A stretch of DNA of 64,000 nucleotides from Haloplanus natans DSM 17983 (GTDB taxonomy: Archaea; Halobacteriota; Halobacteria; Halobacteriales; Haloferacaceae): positions 1,596,938 to 1,660,937 of the forward strand of contig NZ_KE386573.1 in assembly GCF_000427685.1 (NCBI RefSeq). Direction: 5' to 3'. The position numbers and the translations under genes are program-made. The notes below the pieces were generated by a model. It did no database searches, was not told the origin of the DNA, and was given only the letters and a program-made list of their open reading frames with translations. Position 1 is the stretch's first letter. Each line of letters begins with the position of its first letter. Positions 56,540-64,000 of the stretch are shown one piece after another.

Positions 56540-57729
56540 ATGGTCGTATAGAGGTCGGCGATTTCGTCGCGGGTCGGCTTCCGCGGGTTGTTGTCGGGCG
56601 AGCCGGAGTCGATGGCGTCCTGTGTCATCTCGTCGACGACGTCGAGGTAGGCGTCGCGGCTCGGTACCTCGCCGAAGTCGTCGAGGTAGCCGGTGAGGTC
56701 CACGTCCCGACAGAGCCGGAGGATGCCCTCGGCGGCGGCGTCGGCGGCCTCGCGGGTCGGGGTGTGGGCGTCCGCGACGCCGAGGATGCGCGCCACCTCG
56801 GCGTACTTCTCCGGCGCGGCCATCGACGAGAAGTCGACGACGTAGGGCAGGATGAGCCCGTTCGCCAGCCCGTGCGGGATGTGGAGTTGGGCGCCGAGGG
56901 GGCGGGCGAGGCCGTGAACCAGCGCGACCGAGGCGTTGGTGAACGCCTGCCCGGCCTGCAGTTGCCCGACCACCACGTCGGCGCGGGCGTCGAGGTTGTC
57001 GCCGTTGGCCCACGCGACGGGAAGCGAGCGGACGATGCGCTCCATCGCCTCCTCCGCGTAGCCGTCGGGGACGCTGTAGGACTTGACCGAGACGTACGCC
57101 TCGATGGCGTGGGTGAGCGCGTCGATGCCGGTGAAGGCGGTGTGGCTCTTGGGCAGGGAGACGGTGAGTTCGGGGTCCTCGATGGCTACGTCCGGGACGA
57201 CGTTCGCGGAGACGATGAGGAACTTCGTCGACGTGGACTCGTCGCTGACGACGACCGAGCGGGTGGCCTCGCTGCCCGTCCCGGCGGTTGTGTTGACCGC
57301 GATGAGCGGCGGCGAGGGGTTGGGGACGCCCTCGTAGCCCGCGCGGTCGACGCCGAAGTCGCGGATCGACCCCTCGTTGGCGGCGAGGATGCCCACACCC
57401 TTTCCGGTGTCTATCGACGACCCGCCACCGAGCGTGACGATCAGATCACAGCTCTCTCGCTCGTACAACTCGTGGGCGCTCTCGATGTTCTCGACGGTGG
57501 GGTCGGGGCGAACGTCGGTGTAGACGACCGACTCGACGCCCGCGGCGTCGAGAACGTCGACCACGGTGTCGCCGTGGAACTCGAAGATCTGTTCGGTGGC
57601 GACGACGAGCGCCGTGTCGCCGTAGCGCGCCGCGTGGCGCCCGATAGTGTCGACCGCGCCGACGCCGAGTTCGATCCGTCCCGGCGAGACCACCGTGCGC
57701 GTCCCGCTCGATAGTACGGTGTCGTGCAT
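56497..57729 (-). CDS. Iron-containing alcohol dehydrogenase (1)
   Basis: 410 residues of the group III dehydrogenases. The NAD(P)-binding motif is VTLGGGSSIDTGKGVGIL (about 88-105). Fe-binding residues lie in PKSHTAFTGIDALTHAIEAYVS (D and H), GLARPLGAQLHIPHGLANGLILPYV (H). The N-terminus begins RIELGVGAVDTIGRHAARYGDTALVVATEQ. The ATG at 57729 is chosen over a long antisense-like extension upstream. It probably oxidises alcohols or reduces aldehydes. Its 3' end overlaps the end of the broken lipoprotein gene. Confidence 0.92.
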   Translation of the reverse strand: MHDTVLSSGTRTVVSPGRIELGVGAVDTIGRHAARYGDTALVVATEQIFEFHGDTVVDVLDAAGVESVVYTDVRPDPTVENIESAHELYERESCDLIVTLGGGSSIDTGKGVGILAANEGSIRDFGVDRAGYEGVPNPSPPLIAVNTTAGTGSEATRSVVVSDESTSTKFLIVSANVVPDVAIEDPELTVSLPKSHTAFTGIDALTHAIEAYVSVKSYSVPDGYAEEAMERIVRSLPVAWANGDNLDARADVVVGQLQAGQAFTNASVALVHGLARPLGAQLHIPHGLANGLILPYVVDFSSMAAPEKYAEVARILGVADAHTPTREAADAAAEGILRLCRDVDLTGYLDDFGEVPSRDAYLDVVDEMTQDAIDSGSPDNNPRKPTRDEIADLYTTIYDDALAPDSPRRS

Positions 57730-57841
57730 GACACGACTGACGTCGGCCGTGACGGTCTTATAGATTGGCAGCGTCCGGACCGCCGCACGTCGCCCCGGCC
57801 GTATCGCCGAAGGTTTATCCCCGCCACTCCTGGTGAGGGAC

Positions 57842-58507
57842 ATGACAGCAGTCACCGTCGAGGCCGTCGAGGAAGTCGGCACCCGGACCGTCGCGCTCAC
57901 GCTCGAGACGCCCGGGGGGTTCGACGCCGAACCCGGGCAGTTCCTGCTCGTTCGCGCGACGATCGATGGCAGCGAGGAGCGACGCTCCTCTGGAAACCGG
58001 TCGGAGACCGGTGGCGTCGAGGAGACGGGCTACTACACGCTCTCCTCGCCCGACACCGACGGGACGATGGAGATCACCGTCGAGTACGTGCCGGAGGGGA
58101 CGCTCGCGCCGTGGCTGGCCGAGCGAACGGCGGGCGACGAGATATCGATCGAAGGTCCCTTCGGCGACGTGCGCTACACCGGCGAGGGGGACGCGGTCGT
58201 TCTCGCCGAGGGCCCCGGCATCGGTCCGGCGGTCGGTATCGCCGAACGCGCCCGCGAGGGCGGCCACGACGCGACGGTCGTCTTCTGGGGCGAGGACCCG
58301 CCCCACCGCGACCGGCTGGACGCCCTCGAGGCCGACGGCGCGACCGTTCTCGTCGTCGAATCGCTCGACGAAGCGGTCGACTCCCTCACCGGCTCCGACG
58401 CGACGGTGTACGTCTTCGGCTTCGAATCCTTCGTCCGCGACGCGAAGACGGTCGCCGAGGCGACCGGCGCCGCCGACGTACGCGCCGAGAGCTTCGGGCC
58501 GCGCTGA
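57842..58507 (+). CDS. Ferredoxin-NADP reductase-like flavoprotein
   Basis: 221 residues. An N-terminal FAD-binding barrel (GTRTVALTLETPGGFDAEPGQFLLVRA, with YYTLSSPDTDGTMEITVEYVPEGTLAPWL matching the FAD-binding R-x-Y-[ST] region, here YYTLSS) and a C-terminal NAD(P)-binding domain (VVLAEGPGIGPAVGIAERARE, VVFWGEDPPHRDRL, VYVFGFESFVRDAK). It lacks its own iron-sulfur domain, so it needs a partner such as a ferredoxin. The ATG at 57842 follows an in-frame alternative by three codons. It is divergent from alcohol dehydrogenase 1 and convergent with alcohol dehydrogenase 2. Confidence 0.85.
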   Translation: MTAVTVEAVEEVGTRTVALTLETPGGFDAEPGQFLLVRATIDGSEERRSSGNRSETGGVEETGYYTLSSPDTDGTMEITVEYVPEGTLAPWLAERTAGDEISIEGPFGDVRYTGEGDAVVLAEGPGIGPAVGIAERAREGGHDATVVFWGEDPPHRDRLDALEADGATVLVVESLDEAVDSLTGSDATVYVFGFESFVRDAKTVAEATGAADVRAESFGPR

Positions 58508-58521
58508 CGGGAGCGACGACC

Positions 58522-59727
58522 CTACCACGCCGCGGCAAGCACCGCCCGCACGTCCCCGACCGTCGGATCGAGGCCGTCCGGAACCGTCGCCATCAGCGAG
58601 TCGTCGACGATACGCTCGGCGATGTCGTCGAGGTCGGCGCGTGCGAGGCCGTCGATCGACCGTAGACGCTCCGGGAGCCCCAGGTCGTCGCGAACGGCCG
58701 CCACCGCGTCGACGACGGCCTCGGCAGTCGCCTCGTCGGTGTCGGAATCGACGCCCAGCGCCTCCGCCAGCAGGTCGCGCCGGCCGTCGACGTGTTCGAA
58801 CAGGTAGCGCAGGACGTGCGGGGCGACGATGCCGTGGACGACGCCTTGGTGGGCGTCGGTGTTTCGCGAGAACCCGTGGCCGAAGGCGTGAACGATCGAG
58901 AGCTTGTACGCACCGGGTTCCGAGACGCCGTACTGGACACAGACGATGCCCGCGAGGACGTCGTCGAGTCGGTGGGCGTCCATCGGGTCCTCGCAAAGCG
59001 TCGGCAGCCCCGACCGCAGGAGGCGGAGGCCGCGCGCCGCCGTGCCGTCGGTGATCGGCGTCGAGTTGCTGGTGTACAGCGCCTCCACGCCCTTGTCGAA
59101 GCCGTTCATCGCCGAGGCGGTCAGCACGGATTCGGGCGTCGTCCGGAAGAGGTCGGCGTCGTAACACACCGCGGCGGGCATCAGTCGCTCGTCACCGACG
59201 CCGCCGCTCGGCGGGCGGTCGGCGTCCGGTCCCGCGGCGAACGTGACGCCCGCGACGGTCGAGAGGTCGGCGCCCGCGAGCGTCGTCGGCACGGCGACGA
59301 CGGGAAGCGGGTCGCCGTCGGAAAACGAGAGCGCGGCGTCGTCGATGGCCCGGGTCCCGGCTCCGACCGGGTCGTCGTGGGTCGACAGCGTCGCCATCAC
59401 TTTCGCCACGTCGAGGGAACTCCCGCCGCCGACGGCGACGAGAACGTCGGCGTCGACGGCGTGGGTGCGCCGCATCCCCTCGACGGCGGTGCCGAGATAC
59501 TTCTCGGGTGTCGTCCCGTCGAAGACGCCTGCGAGCCGGTCGCCCAGCCCCTCCCGGACCGGGTCGATCACCGCCGGCGTCGACCCGACGGTGGTGCCAC
59601 AGACGACGAGCGCCCGCGGCCACCCGTGGCGCTCACAGATCGAACCGAGGTCGGCCACACAGCCCGGGCGACACGTGATCGCTCCCGGTCGGTACGCGAA
59701 CTCGAATCGCCGTCGGTCGTCGGTCAT
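58522..59727 (-). CDS. Iron-containing alcohol dehydrogenase (2), maleylacetate-reductase-like
   Basis: 401 residues. VLVAVGGGSSLDVAKVMATL carries the NAD-binding GGGSxxD. Metal ligands are in NGFDKGVEALYTSNSTPI (D, E) and KLSIVHAFGHGFSRNTDAHQGVVHGIVAPHVLRYLFEH (three His). The arrangement is that of short iron-ADHs and maleylacetate reductases; the substrate cannot be decided. The ATG at 59727 is firm. It shares direction with the acyl-CoA synthetase gene that ends 38 bp upstream, so the two may be one operon (61772 to 58522). Confidence 0.9.
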   Translation of the reverse strand: MTDDRRRFEFAYRPGAITCRPGCVADLGSICERHGWPRALVVCGTTVGSTPAVIDPVREGLGDRLAGVFDGTTPEKYLGTAVEGMRRTHAVDADVLVAVGGGSSLDVAKVMATLSTHDDPVGAGTRAIDDAALSFSDGDPLPVVAVPTTLAGADLSTVAGVTFAAGPDADRPPSGGVGDERLMPAAVCYDADLFRTTPESVLTASAMNGFDKGVEALYTSNSTPITDGTAARGLRLLRSGLPTLCEDPMDAHRLDDVLAGIVCVQYGVSEPGAYKLSIVHAFGHGFSRNTDAHQGVVHGIVAPHVLRYLFEHVDGRRDLLAEALGVDSDTDEATAEAVVDAVAAVRDDLGLPERLRSIDGLARADLDDIAERIVDDSLMATVPDGLDPTVGDVRAVLAAAW

Positions 59728-59765
59728 CGTGCCTATCAGGGACGGGCCGGGAATAAGCGTGGTCG

Positions 59766-61772
59766 TTACCGCGCCGCGTCGATCTCGTCGAGCGCGTCGG
59801 GGTTCTCGATGCTGCTCATGTCGCCCAGGTCCTCGCCCCGGTAGATGCCCGCGATGGCCCGGCGGATGATCTTCCCGCTCTGGGTCTTGGGGAAGGCGTC
59901 GACGAACAGTACCTCGCGCGGCCGGAACGGCTTGCCGAGTTCCTCGCCGACGGTGTCACGGATCGCCTCGCGGAGGTCGTCGGTCTCCTCCTCGCCCGCC
60001 TCGAGGACGGTATAGAGGACGACGGCCGTCCCCGTCGTGTCGTCGGGGGCGCCGACGGCGGCGGCCTGGTTCACCGCCGGATGTTCCATCGCGGCCCCCT
60101 CGACTTCCGCGGGGCCGACCTTCCGGCCCGCGACGTTGAGGGCGTCGTCCGCGCGGCCGTGGAGGAACCAGAAGCCGTCTTCGTCCTTCTGGGCCCAGTC
60201 GCCGTGGTCCCACAGGTCCTCGAACGAACTCCAGTACTCCTCCAGATAGCGGTCGTCGCCGCTCCACAGCGACTTGGTCATGCTCGGACAGGAGTCGCGA
60301 GCGACGAGAAAGCCGCGTTCGTGGGTGTCGGCGATGGAATCACCCGTCCGGTCGACGATGTCGATGTCCATTCCCAGCCCCGGCCCGCCGAGCGTGCAGG
60401 GCTTGAGCGGCGTGATTGGCATCGGCATGAGAAAGCAGCCCATGATCTCCGTGCCCCCGGAGATGTTGATGATGGGCGTGTCGCCGCTGCCGACCTCCTC
60501 GTAGAACCAGAGCCACGACTCGGGGTCCCAGGGCTCGCCCGTCGAACCGAGGAGTCGGAGGCTGGAGAGGTCGTAGTCCTCGACCCACTCGTCGCCCCGC
60601 TTGCGGAGCGCACGGATCGCGGTGGGGGAGATGCCGAACTGCGTGATGCCGTGGTCGTCGATCAACTGCCAGAAGCGGTCGGGTTCGGGGTGGTCCGGTG
60701 CCCCCTCGTACATGACCATCGTCCCGCCGTGGGCGTGGGTGCCCATCAGCGTCCACGGCCCCATCATCCAGCCGATGTCGCTGACCCAAAAAAAGCGGTC
60801 GGCGGGCTTGAGATCCATCCCGAAGTACACCTCCTTGGCCGCCTGCATCAAGGCGCCGGCGTGGGTGTGGACGATGCCTTTCGGCTTTCCCGTCGTCCCC
60901 GAGGAGTAAAGCAGCATGGACTCCTGATCGGCGGGGAGGGACTTGGTGTCGTAGTCGTCGTCGGCTTCGGCGACCGACTCGGCCCACAGTTCGTCCCGGT
61001 CGTCGTCCCACGGAATCGACCCATCGCTCGCGAGACCGAGGCGGTCGTAGACGACGGTGTGTTCGACGTGGCCGGCCTCTTCGATGGCCGCGTCGGCTGA
61101 CTCCTTCAGCGTCACCTGGCTTCCGCGGCGGTAGAAGCCGTCGCCGGTGAAAAGCACCGAGGGCTCCGCGTCGCCGATGCGGGTGGCGGTGGCGTCGACG
61201 CCGAATCCCGAGAAGATGGGGACGGCGACCGCACCCACCTTGAAACAGCCATAGAGGATGGCGACGACTTCGGGCACCATCGGCATGTAGAGGCCCACGG
61301 TGTCGCCCGTCTCCACCCCCTTCGATTCGAGGTAGTTCGCCACCCGGTTTGCCTGCCGCGCGAGTTCGTGATAGGTCACCTCGCGCACGTCGCCGGGTTC
61401 GCCCTCCCAGATGCAGGCGACCTTGTTGCGCGTCTCCGCGTCGGGGGCGGCGTACCGATCCACGGTGTTGTGGGCGGCGTTGAGGCGGCCGCCGGGATAC
61501 CACTCCGTGAACTGCGGACCCTCGGCGTCGTTTCGAACCGCATCGTACTCCTCGTAGAAGTCGATGCCGAGGTAGTCGACGAGTTCGTCCCAAAACCAGG
61601 TGACGCCCGAACGGGGTTCGCCCGGCACCGCCGTGGTCGTCCGCTCGATCAACTCCTCGTAGTCGTCGATGTCGTAGGTTCGCATGAAGTCGTAGACGTT
61701 CGTCGACTCGACGAACGACTGCGAGGGGCTGTAGACGACTGCATCCGTCCGCTGCTCCCGGTTTTCGGTCAT
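59766..61772 (-). CDS. Acetyl-CoA-synthetase-type acyl-CoA ligase
   Basis: 668 residues of the ANL family. The P-loop is SMLLYSSGTTGKPKGIVHTHAG, with YGCFKVGAVAVPIFSGFG and WVSDIGWMMGPWTLMG typical of acetyl- or propionyl-CoA synthetases, and the C-terminal KTQSGKIIRRAIAGIYRGEDLGD with the catalytic lysine. SGGTEIMGCFL and the insert before it mark the group. The sequence is closer to the AcsA/PrpE set than to FadD. The ATG at 61772 is chosen because it starts MTENREQRTDAVVYSP; the frame continues upstream but crosses the IS6 element boundary. It is probably co-transcribed with alcohol dehydrogenase 2. An IS6 element ends 49 bp before its start. Confidence 0.92.
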   Translation of the reverse strand: MTENREQRTDAVVYSPSQSFVESTNVYDFMRTYDIDDYEELIERTTTAVPGEPRSGVTWFWDELVDYLGIDFYEEYDAVRNDAEGPQFTEWYPGGRLNAAHNTVDRYAAPDAETRNKVACIWEGEPGDVREVTYHELARQANRVANYLESKGVETGDTVGLYMPMVPEVVAILYGCFKVGAVAVPIFSGFGVDATATRIGDAEPSVLFTGDGFYRRGSQVTLKESADAAIEEAGHVEHTVVYDRLGLASDGSIPWDDDRDELWAESVAEADDDYDTKSLPADQESMLLYSSGTTGKPKGIVHTHAGALMQAAKEVYFGMDLKPADRFFWVSDIGWMMGPWTLMGTHAHGGTMVMYEGAPDHPEPDRFWQLIDDHGITQFGISPTAIRALRKRGDEWVEDYDLSSLRLLGSTGEPWDPESWLWFYEEVGSGDTPIINISGGTEIMGCFLMPMPITPLKPCTLGGPGLGMDIDIVDRTGDSIADTHERGFLVARDSCPSMTKSLWSGDDRYLEEYWSSFEDLWDHGDWAQKDEDGFWFLHGRADDALNVAGRKVGPAEVEGAAMEHPAVNQAAAVGAPDDTTGTAVVLYTVLEAGEEETDDLREAIRDTVGEELGKPFRPREVLFVDAFPKTQSGKIIRRAIAGIYRGEDLGDMSSIENPDALDEIDAAR

Positions 61773-61821
61773 GCACCGAACTGTACCACGAGAGGGTAAT
61801 AGGTTTTTGCGTCGAAAGTGT

Positions 61822-62512
61822 GGTCGCGTTAAGTTAGAGGATGAGGCGTTCGATTTCTGAGTGTCTATGGCAGAATCCGAACGCCTCAGCGAGTGTATCG
61901 AGTGGATCGACTTGTCGTTTGTGGAGCGCAAGCGGACTCCCGAGTGGGCGATTCAAGTGGGCATCCGGTGTCATCTCGCCGGCATGTCAACGAGAGATGC
62001 CAGTCAGTTTCTCGATGAGTTGGGAGTCCAACGTAGTCACGTCGCGGTTCACAACTGGGTGCATAAGGCTGATCTACAGCCGATTTCGACGGTGAGTGCG
62101 GATCAACTTGCGGTCGACGAGAAGGTGATCCGCATCAACGGCGACGACTACTGGCTGTACGGTGCCGTTGATCCCGAAACGAACGATATCCTGCAGTTTA
62201 GGCTGTTTCCGACGACGACGAAACAGACAACGCGATGGTTTCTGGCCGAGCTGCATCGGCAATATCGGCTCGATGGCGTCGAGTTCCTCGTCGACGATGC
62301 CGATTATCTAGTGAACGTTCTCGACGAAGACGGCTACCGATTCCGGATGATTTCACACGGGAATCGGAATGCTATCGAACGTGTCTTTTGGGAGATAGAA
62401 CGACGAACCTCCTCGTTTGCAACTAGTTTTAGCCATGTCGAACCGCAGACAGCAGAATCGTGGCTCCAAGCCCTCGCCGTCCGGCACAATTCACGCCAAA
62501 GTTAACGCGACC
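61822..62512 (+). mobile_element. Intact IS6-family insertion sequence
   Basis: 691 bp with inverted ends GGTCGCGTTAAGTT / AAGTTAACGCGACC and one transposase gene. The target site GAAAGTGT (8 bp) is duplicated exactly at 61814-61821 and 62513-62520, so the insertion is recent. It sits between the synthetase start and the inositol-monophosphatase gene end. Confidence 0.92.
61867..62505 (+). CDS. IS6-family DDE transposase
   Basis: 212 residues. HTH at the N-terminus (WAIQVGIRCHLAGMSTRDASQFLDELGVQRSHVAVHNWVHK), then the catalytic core: AVDEKVIRINGDDYWLYGAVDPETNDILQF (first D), FLVDDADYLVNVL (second D) and RNAIERVFWEIERRTSSF (E). It is full length for the short archaeal IS6 (ISH15-like) transposases. 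The frame and all three acidic residues are intact, so it is probably active. The ATG at 61867 is chosen; a GTG two codons upstream is an alternative. Confidence 0.93.
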   Translation: MAESERLSECIEWIDLSFVERKRTPEWAIQVGIRCHLAGMSTRDASQFLDELGVQRSHVAVHNWVHKADLQPISTVSADQLAVDEKVIRINGDDYWLYGAVDPETNDILQFRLFPTTTKQTTRWFLAELHRQYRLDGVEFLVDDADYLVNVLDEDGYRFRMISHGNRNAIERVFWEIERRTSSFATSFSHVEPQTAESWLQALAVRHNSRQS

Positions 62513-62567
62513 GAAAGTGTGAGACGCCGATCCGGCCGCGTGCCGGCGACTCGGGACGGCGCCGCGC

Positions 62568-63338
62568 CTACGACAGAAGCGCCAACAGGTCGTCGTGAAT
62601 CCCACCGCCGGAGGCGACCAGTCCTTCGCTCCGCGGCGTCCAGCGGTCGCCCGAGAGGTCGGTGACGGTCCCCCCGGCCTGCCGGATCAGGTGGACGCCC
62701 GCGACGGTGTCCCACGGGTGGGCCGGAACGACGCCGACCGCGGCGTCGACGCGCCCGTCCGCGACGAACGAGAGCGTCGCCTGCGCCGAGCCCAGTCGGC
62801 GCACGTCGCCGACGGTGGGTGAGAGGGTATCGAGCAAGCGCCCGTAGGCGCCGCCGTGTTCGCGGCCGTACCGGAGCGTCGGCGCGACGATGCTCGTCTC
62901 CAGAGTCGTCGCGTCGCTGACCGACGCCGGGTCGTCGTCGACGATGGCGCCGTCGCTCCCCGCGTGATACTCGGCGTCGATGGCCGGGAGACAGTTCGCG
63001 GCGGCGACCGTCTCGCCGTCCTTGACGACGGCGACGCTCGTCGCCCAGACGGGCACCCCGCGGACGTAGTTCGTCGTCCCGTCGATGGGGTCGATCACCC
63101 ACGCCGTCTCGCCCGGACGGAGCCGCTGTCGACCGTCACCCTCCTCGCCGACGACGGCGTCCTCGGGGTACGCGTCGGCGATGCACTCGACGATCCGGCG
63201 CTGCGCTCCGGTGTCGGCTTCCGTGACGTAGTCGGTCGCCGACCCCTTCGTCGCCACGTCGAGCGCCGTACCGAACAGGTCGGTGGCGACGGCTGCGCCC
63301 TCGCGGGCCGCCCGAACCGCCATCGTCTCACGATCCAT
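62568..63338 (-). CDS. Inositol-monophosphatase-family sugar phosphatase
   Basis: 256 residues. Metal-binding motifs are VVGEEGDG (E), WVIDPIDGTTNYVRGVPVWATSVAVV (D-P-I-D-G-T) and PWDTVAGVHLIRQAGGTVTDLSGDRW (W-D-x-x-A-G). These are the lithium-sensitive phosphatase signatures of IMPase/FBPase-like enzymes. Substrate could be inositol monophosphate or fructose 1,6-bisphosphate. The ATG at 63338 is firm. It precedes the IS6 element in the minus direction and lies downstream of the SDR gene. Confidence 0.93.
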   Translation of the reverse strand: MDRETMAVRAAREGAAVATDLFGTALDVATKGSATDYVTEADTGAQRRIVECIADAYPEDAVVGEEGDGRQRLRPGETAWVIDPIDGTTNYVRGVPVWATSVAVVKDGETVAAANCLPAIDAEYHAGSDGAIVDDDPASVSDATTLETSIVAPTLRYGREHGGAYGRLLDTLSPTVGDVRRLGSAQATLSFVADGRVDAAVGVVPAHPWDTVAGVHLIRQAGGTVTDLSGDRWTPRSEGLVASGGGIHDDLLALLS

Positions 63339-63389
63339 TGGGGGGCCTTACCGCGTGTCGCGACAAGAACGGTTCGGTCGCACTCCTCG

Positions 63390-64000
63390 CTACTCCCCGA
63401 ACGCGCCGTGGGTGAAGCCGTCGTCCACCGTCAGGACGGTCCCGTTCGTGTAGCTCGCGGCGTCGCTGGCGAGGTAGATGGCCGCGCCGACGACCTCCCC
63501 CGGATCGGCCAGCCGTCCGGTCGTCGTCCGGCGGGCGATCTCGGCGTGGCGCTCCGTCCCCTCGTCGTACGTCCCCCCGGTCTGTTCGGTGCGGACGAAG
63601 CCGGGACGGATGGCGTTCACCCTGATCTCGGGGCCGAGCTCTTCCGCGGCGACGCGCGTGAACGCGTCGATCCCGCCTTTCGCCGTCGTGTACGGCACGA
63701 GATTCGGGATCGCGAGCCCGTTCGAGATGGAGGAGATGGGGATGATCGCCCCCTCGTCCATGCGCTCCGCGAAAAGCTGTGTCGCGCGGTAGGTGCCGTC
63801 CAACTGCACGTCGAACACCGTCTGCCACTCCTCCTCGGTGCCGTCGGCCAGGCTCGACCGGGAGATGGCGCTCTGTGAGGCCACCAGCACGTCGATCCCG
63901 CCGAGGGCGTCGACCGTGGCGTCGCGCAGGTCGACCAGCGACTCGCGATCAGTCACGTCACAGGTCTTCTCGACCGTCTCGGCGCCGAGTTCGCGGAGTT
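63390..64000 (-). CDS. Short-chain dehydrogenase/reductase (5' end outside window)
   Basis: About 203 codons of the C-terminal part are present; the N-terminal Rossmann glycine motif lies beyond the window. Visible landmarks are VTDRESLVDLRDATVDALGGIDVLV, the active-site serine in IIPISSISNGLAIPN, the YxxxK in VPYTTAKGGIDAF, and the RVNAIRPGFVRTEQTGG loop, ending VLTVDDGFTHGAFGE. This is a classical SDR oxidoreductase. Substrate unknown. It ends 52 bp upstream of the start of the phosphatase gene in the same direction. Confidence 0.92.
   Translation of the reverse strand, partial: LRELGAETVEKTCDVTDRESLVDLRDATVDALGGIDVLVASQSAISRSSLADGTEEEWQTVFDVQLDGTYRATQLFAERMDEGAIIPISSISNGLAIPNLVPYTTAKGGIDAFTRVAAEELGPEIRVNAIRPGFVRTEQTGGTYDEGTERHAEIARRTTTGRLADPGEVVGAAIYLASDAASYTNGTVLTVDDGFTHGAFGE

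Overview
The window is chromosomal DNA from a haloarchaeon (class Halobacteria). The evidence is the high GC with strong GC3 bias, acidic proteins, TATA boxes 22-30 nt before leaderless start codons, TFB, archaeal Nop5/fibrillarin, archaeal CoaD and a haloarchaeal-type GshA. The genus cannot be fixed from the sequence; a Haloferacales member such as Haloplanus would fit but is a guess.

Left core (1-12.9 kb): the 5' part of a tfb gene; two small unknown proteins; a three-gene two-component cluster (receiver-kinase, stand-alone receiver, membrane PAS kinase) facing a receiver-PAS-PAS kinase; nop5-flpA (C/D-box 2'-O-methylation), tenA and a small partner; a PadR regulator; gshA, an HTH protein, coaD, a one-cyclin-box TFB paralogue and tRNA-Leu(TAG). 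Three related 75-82 bp palindromic repeats each begin on the last base of a stop codon.

Integrated element (12,850-42,085, about 29 kb): it is bounded by a 52-bp direct repeat of the 3' part of tRNA-Leu (51/52 identical), with a tyrosine integrase just inside the left end. Cargo includes several PD-(D/E)XK-type nucleases, an Nmad2-like protein, a DEDDy exonuclease-like protein, a LAGLIDADG-like protein, a TIR protein, an OB/MRE11-like phosphoesterase, a likely replication or regulation module (PadR-like wHTH, tandem RHH, large P-loop protein), a BNR propeller with a DUF6884-like protein, a PIN-GNAT-ASCH/EVE fusion with an ASCH protein, a NucS-like/RAMA-like protein, a CBS-HEPN protein, and a two-gene adenine methylase plus PLD-SNF2 helicase system. 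Two intergenic regions look like folded RNAs. GC is uneven and in places much lower than the chromosome.

Just right of the element (42.1-45.4 kb) lie another tRNA 3'-end scar, a zinc-ribbon protein and an McrBC-like type IV restriction pair, so the tRNA site appears to be a repeatedly used defence hotspot.

Right core (45.4-64 kb): a TatD-like hydrolase, a large multi-sensor kinase, 2Fe-2S ferredoxin with a DUF2892 membrane protein, JAMM protease, DUF502 protein, KatG, an acyl-CoA ligase, a lipoprotein gene broken by a decayed IS200/IS605-type element, two iron-type alcohol dehydrogenases flanking a flavin reductase, an acetyl-CoA-synthetase-type enzyme, an intact IS6-family element with an 8-bp target duplication, an inositol-monophosphatase-family protein and the 3' part of an SDR gene. 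The alcohol dehydrogenases, reductase and synthetases could form an alcohol/aldehyde to acyl-CoA section, but this is inferred from adjacency only.
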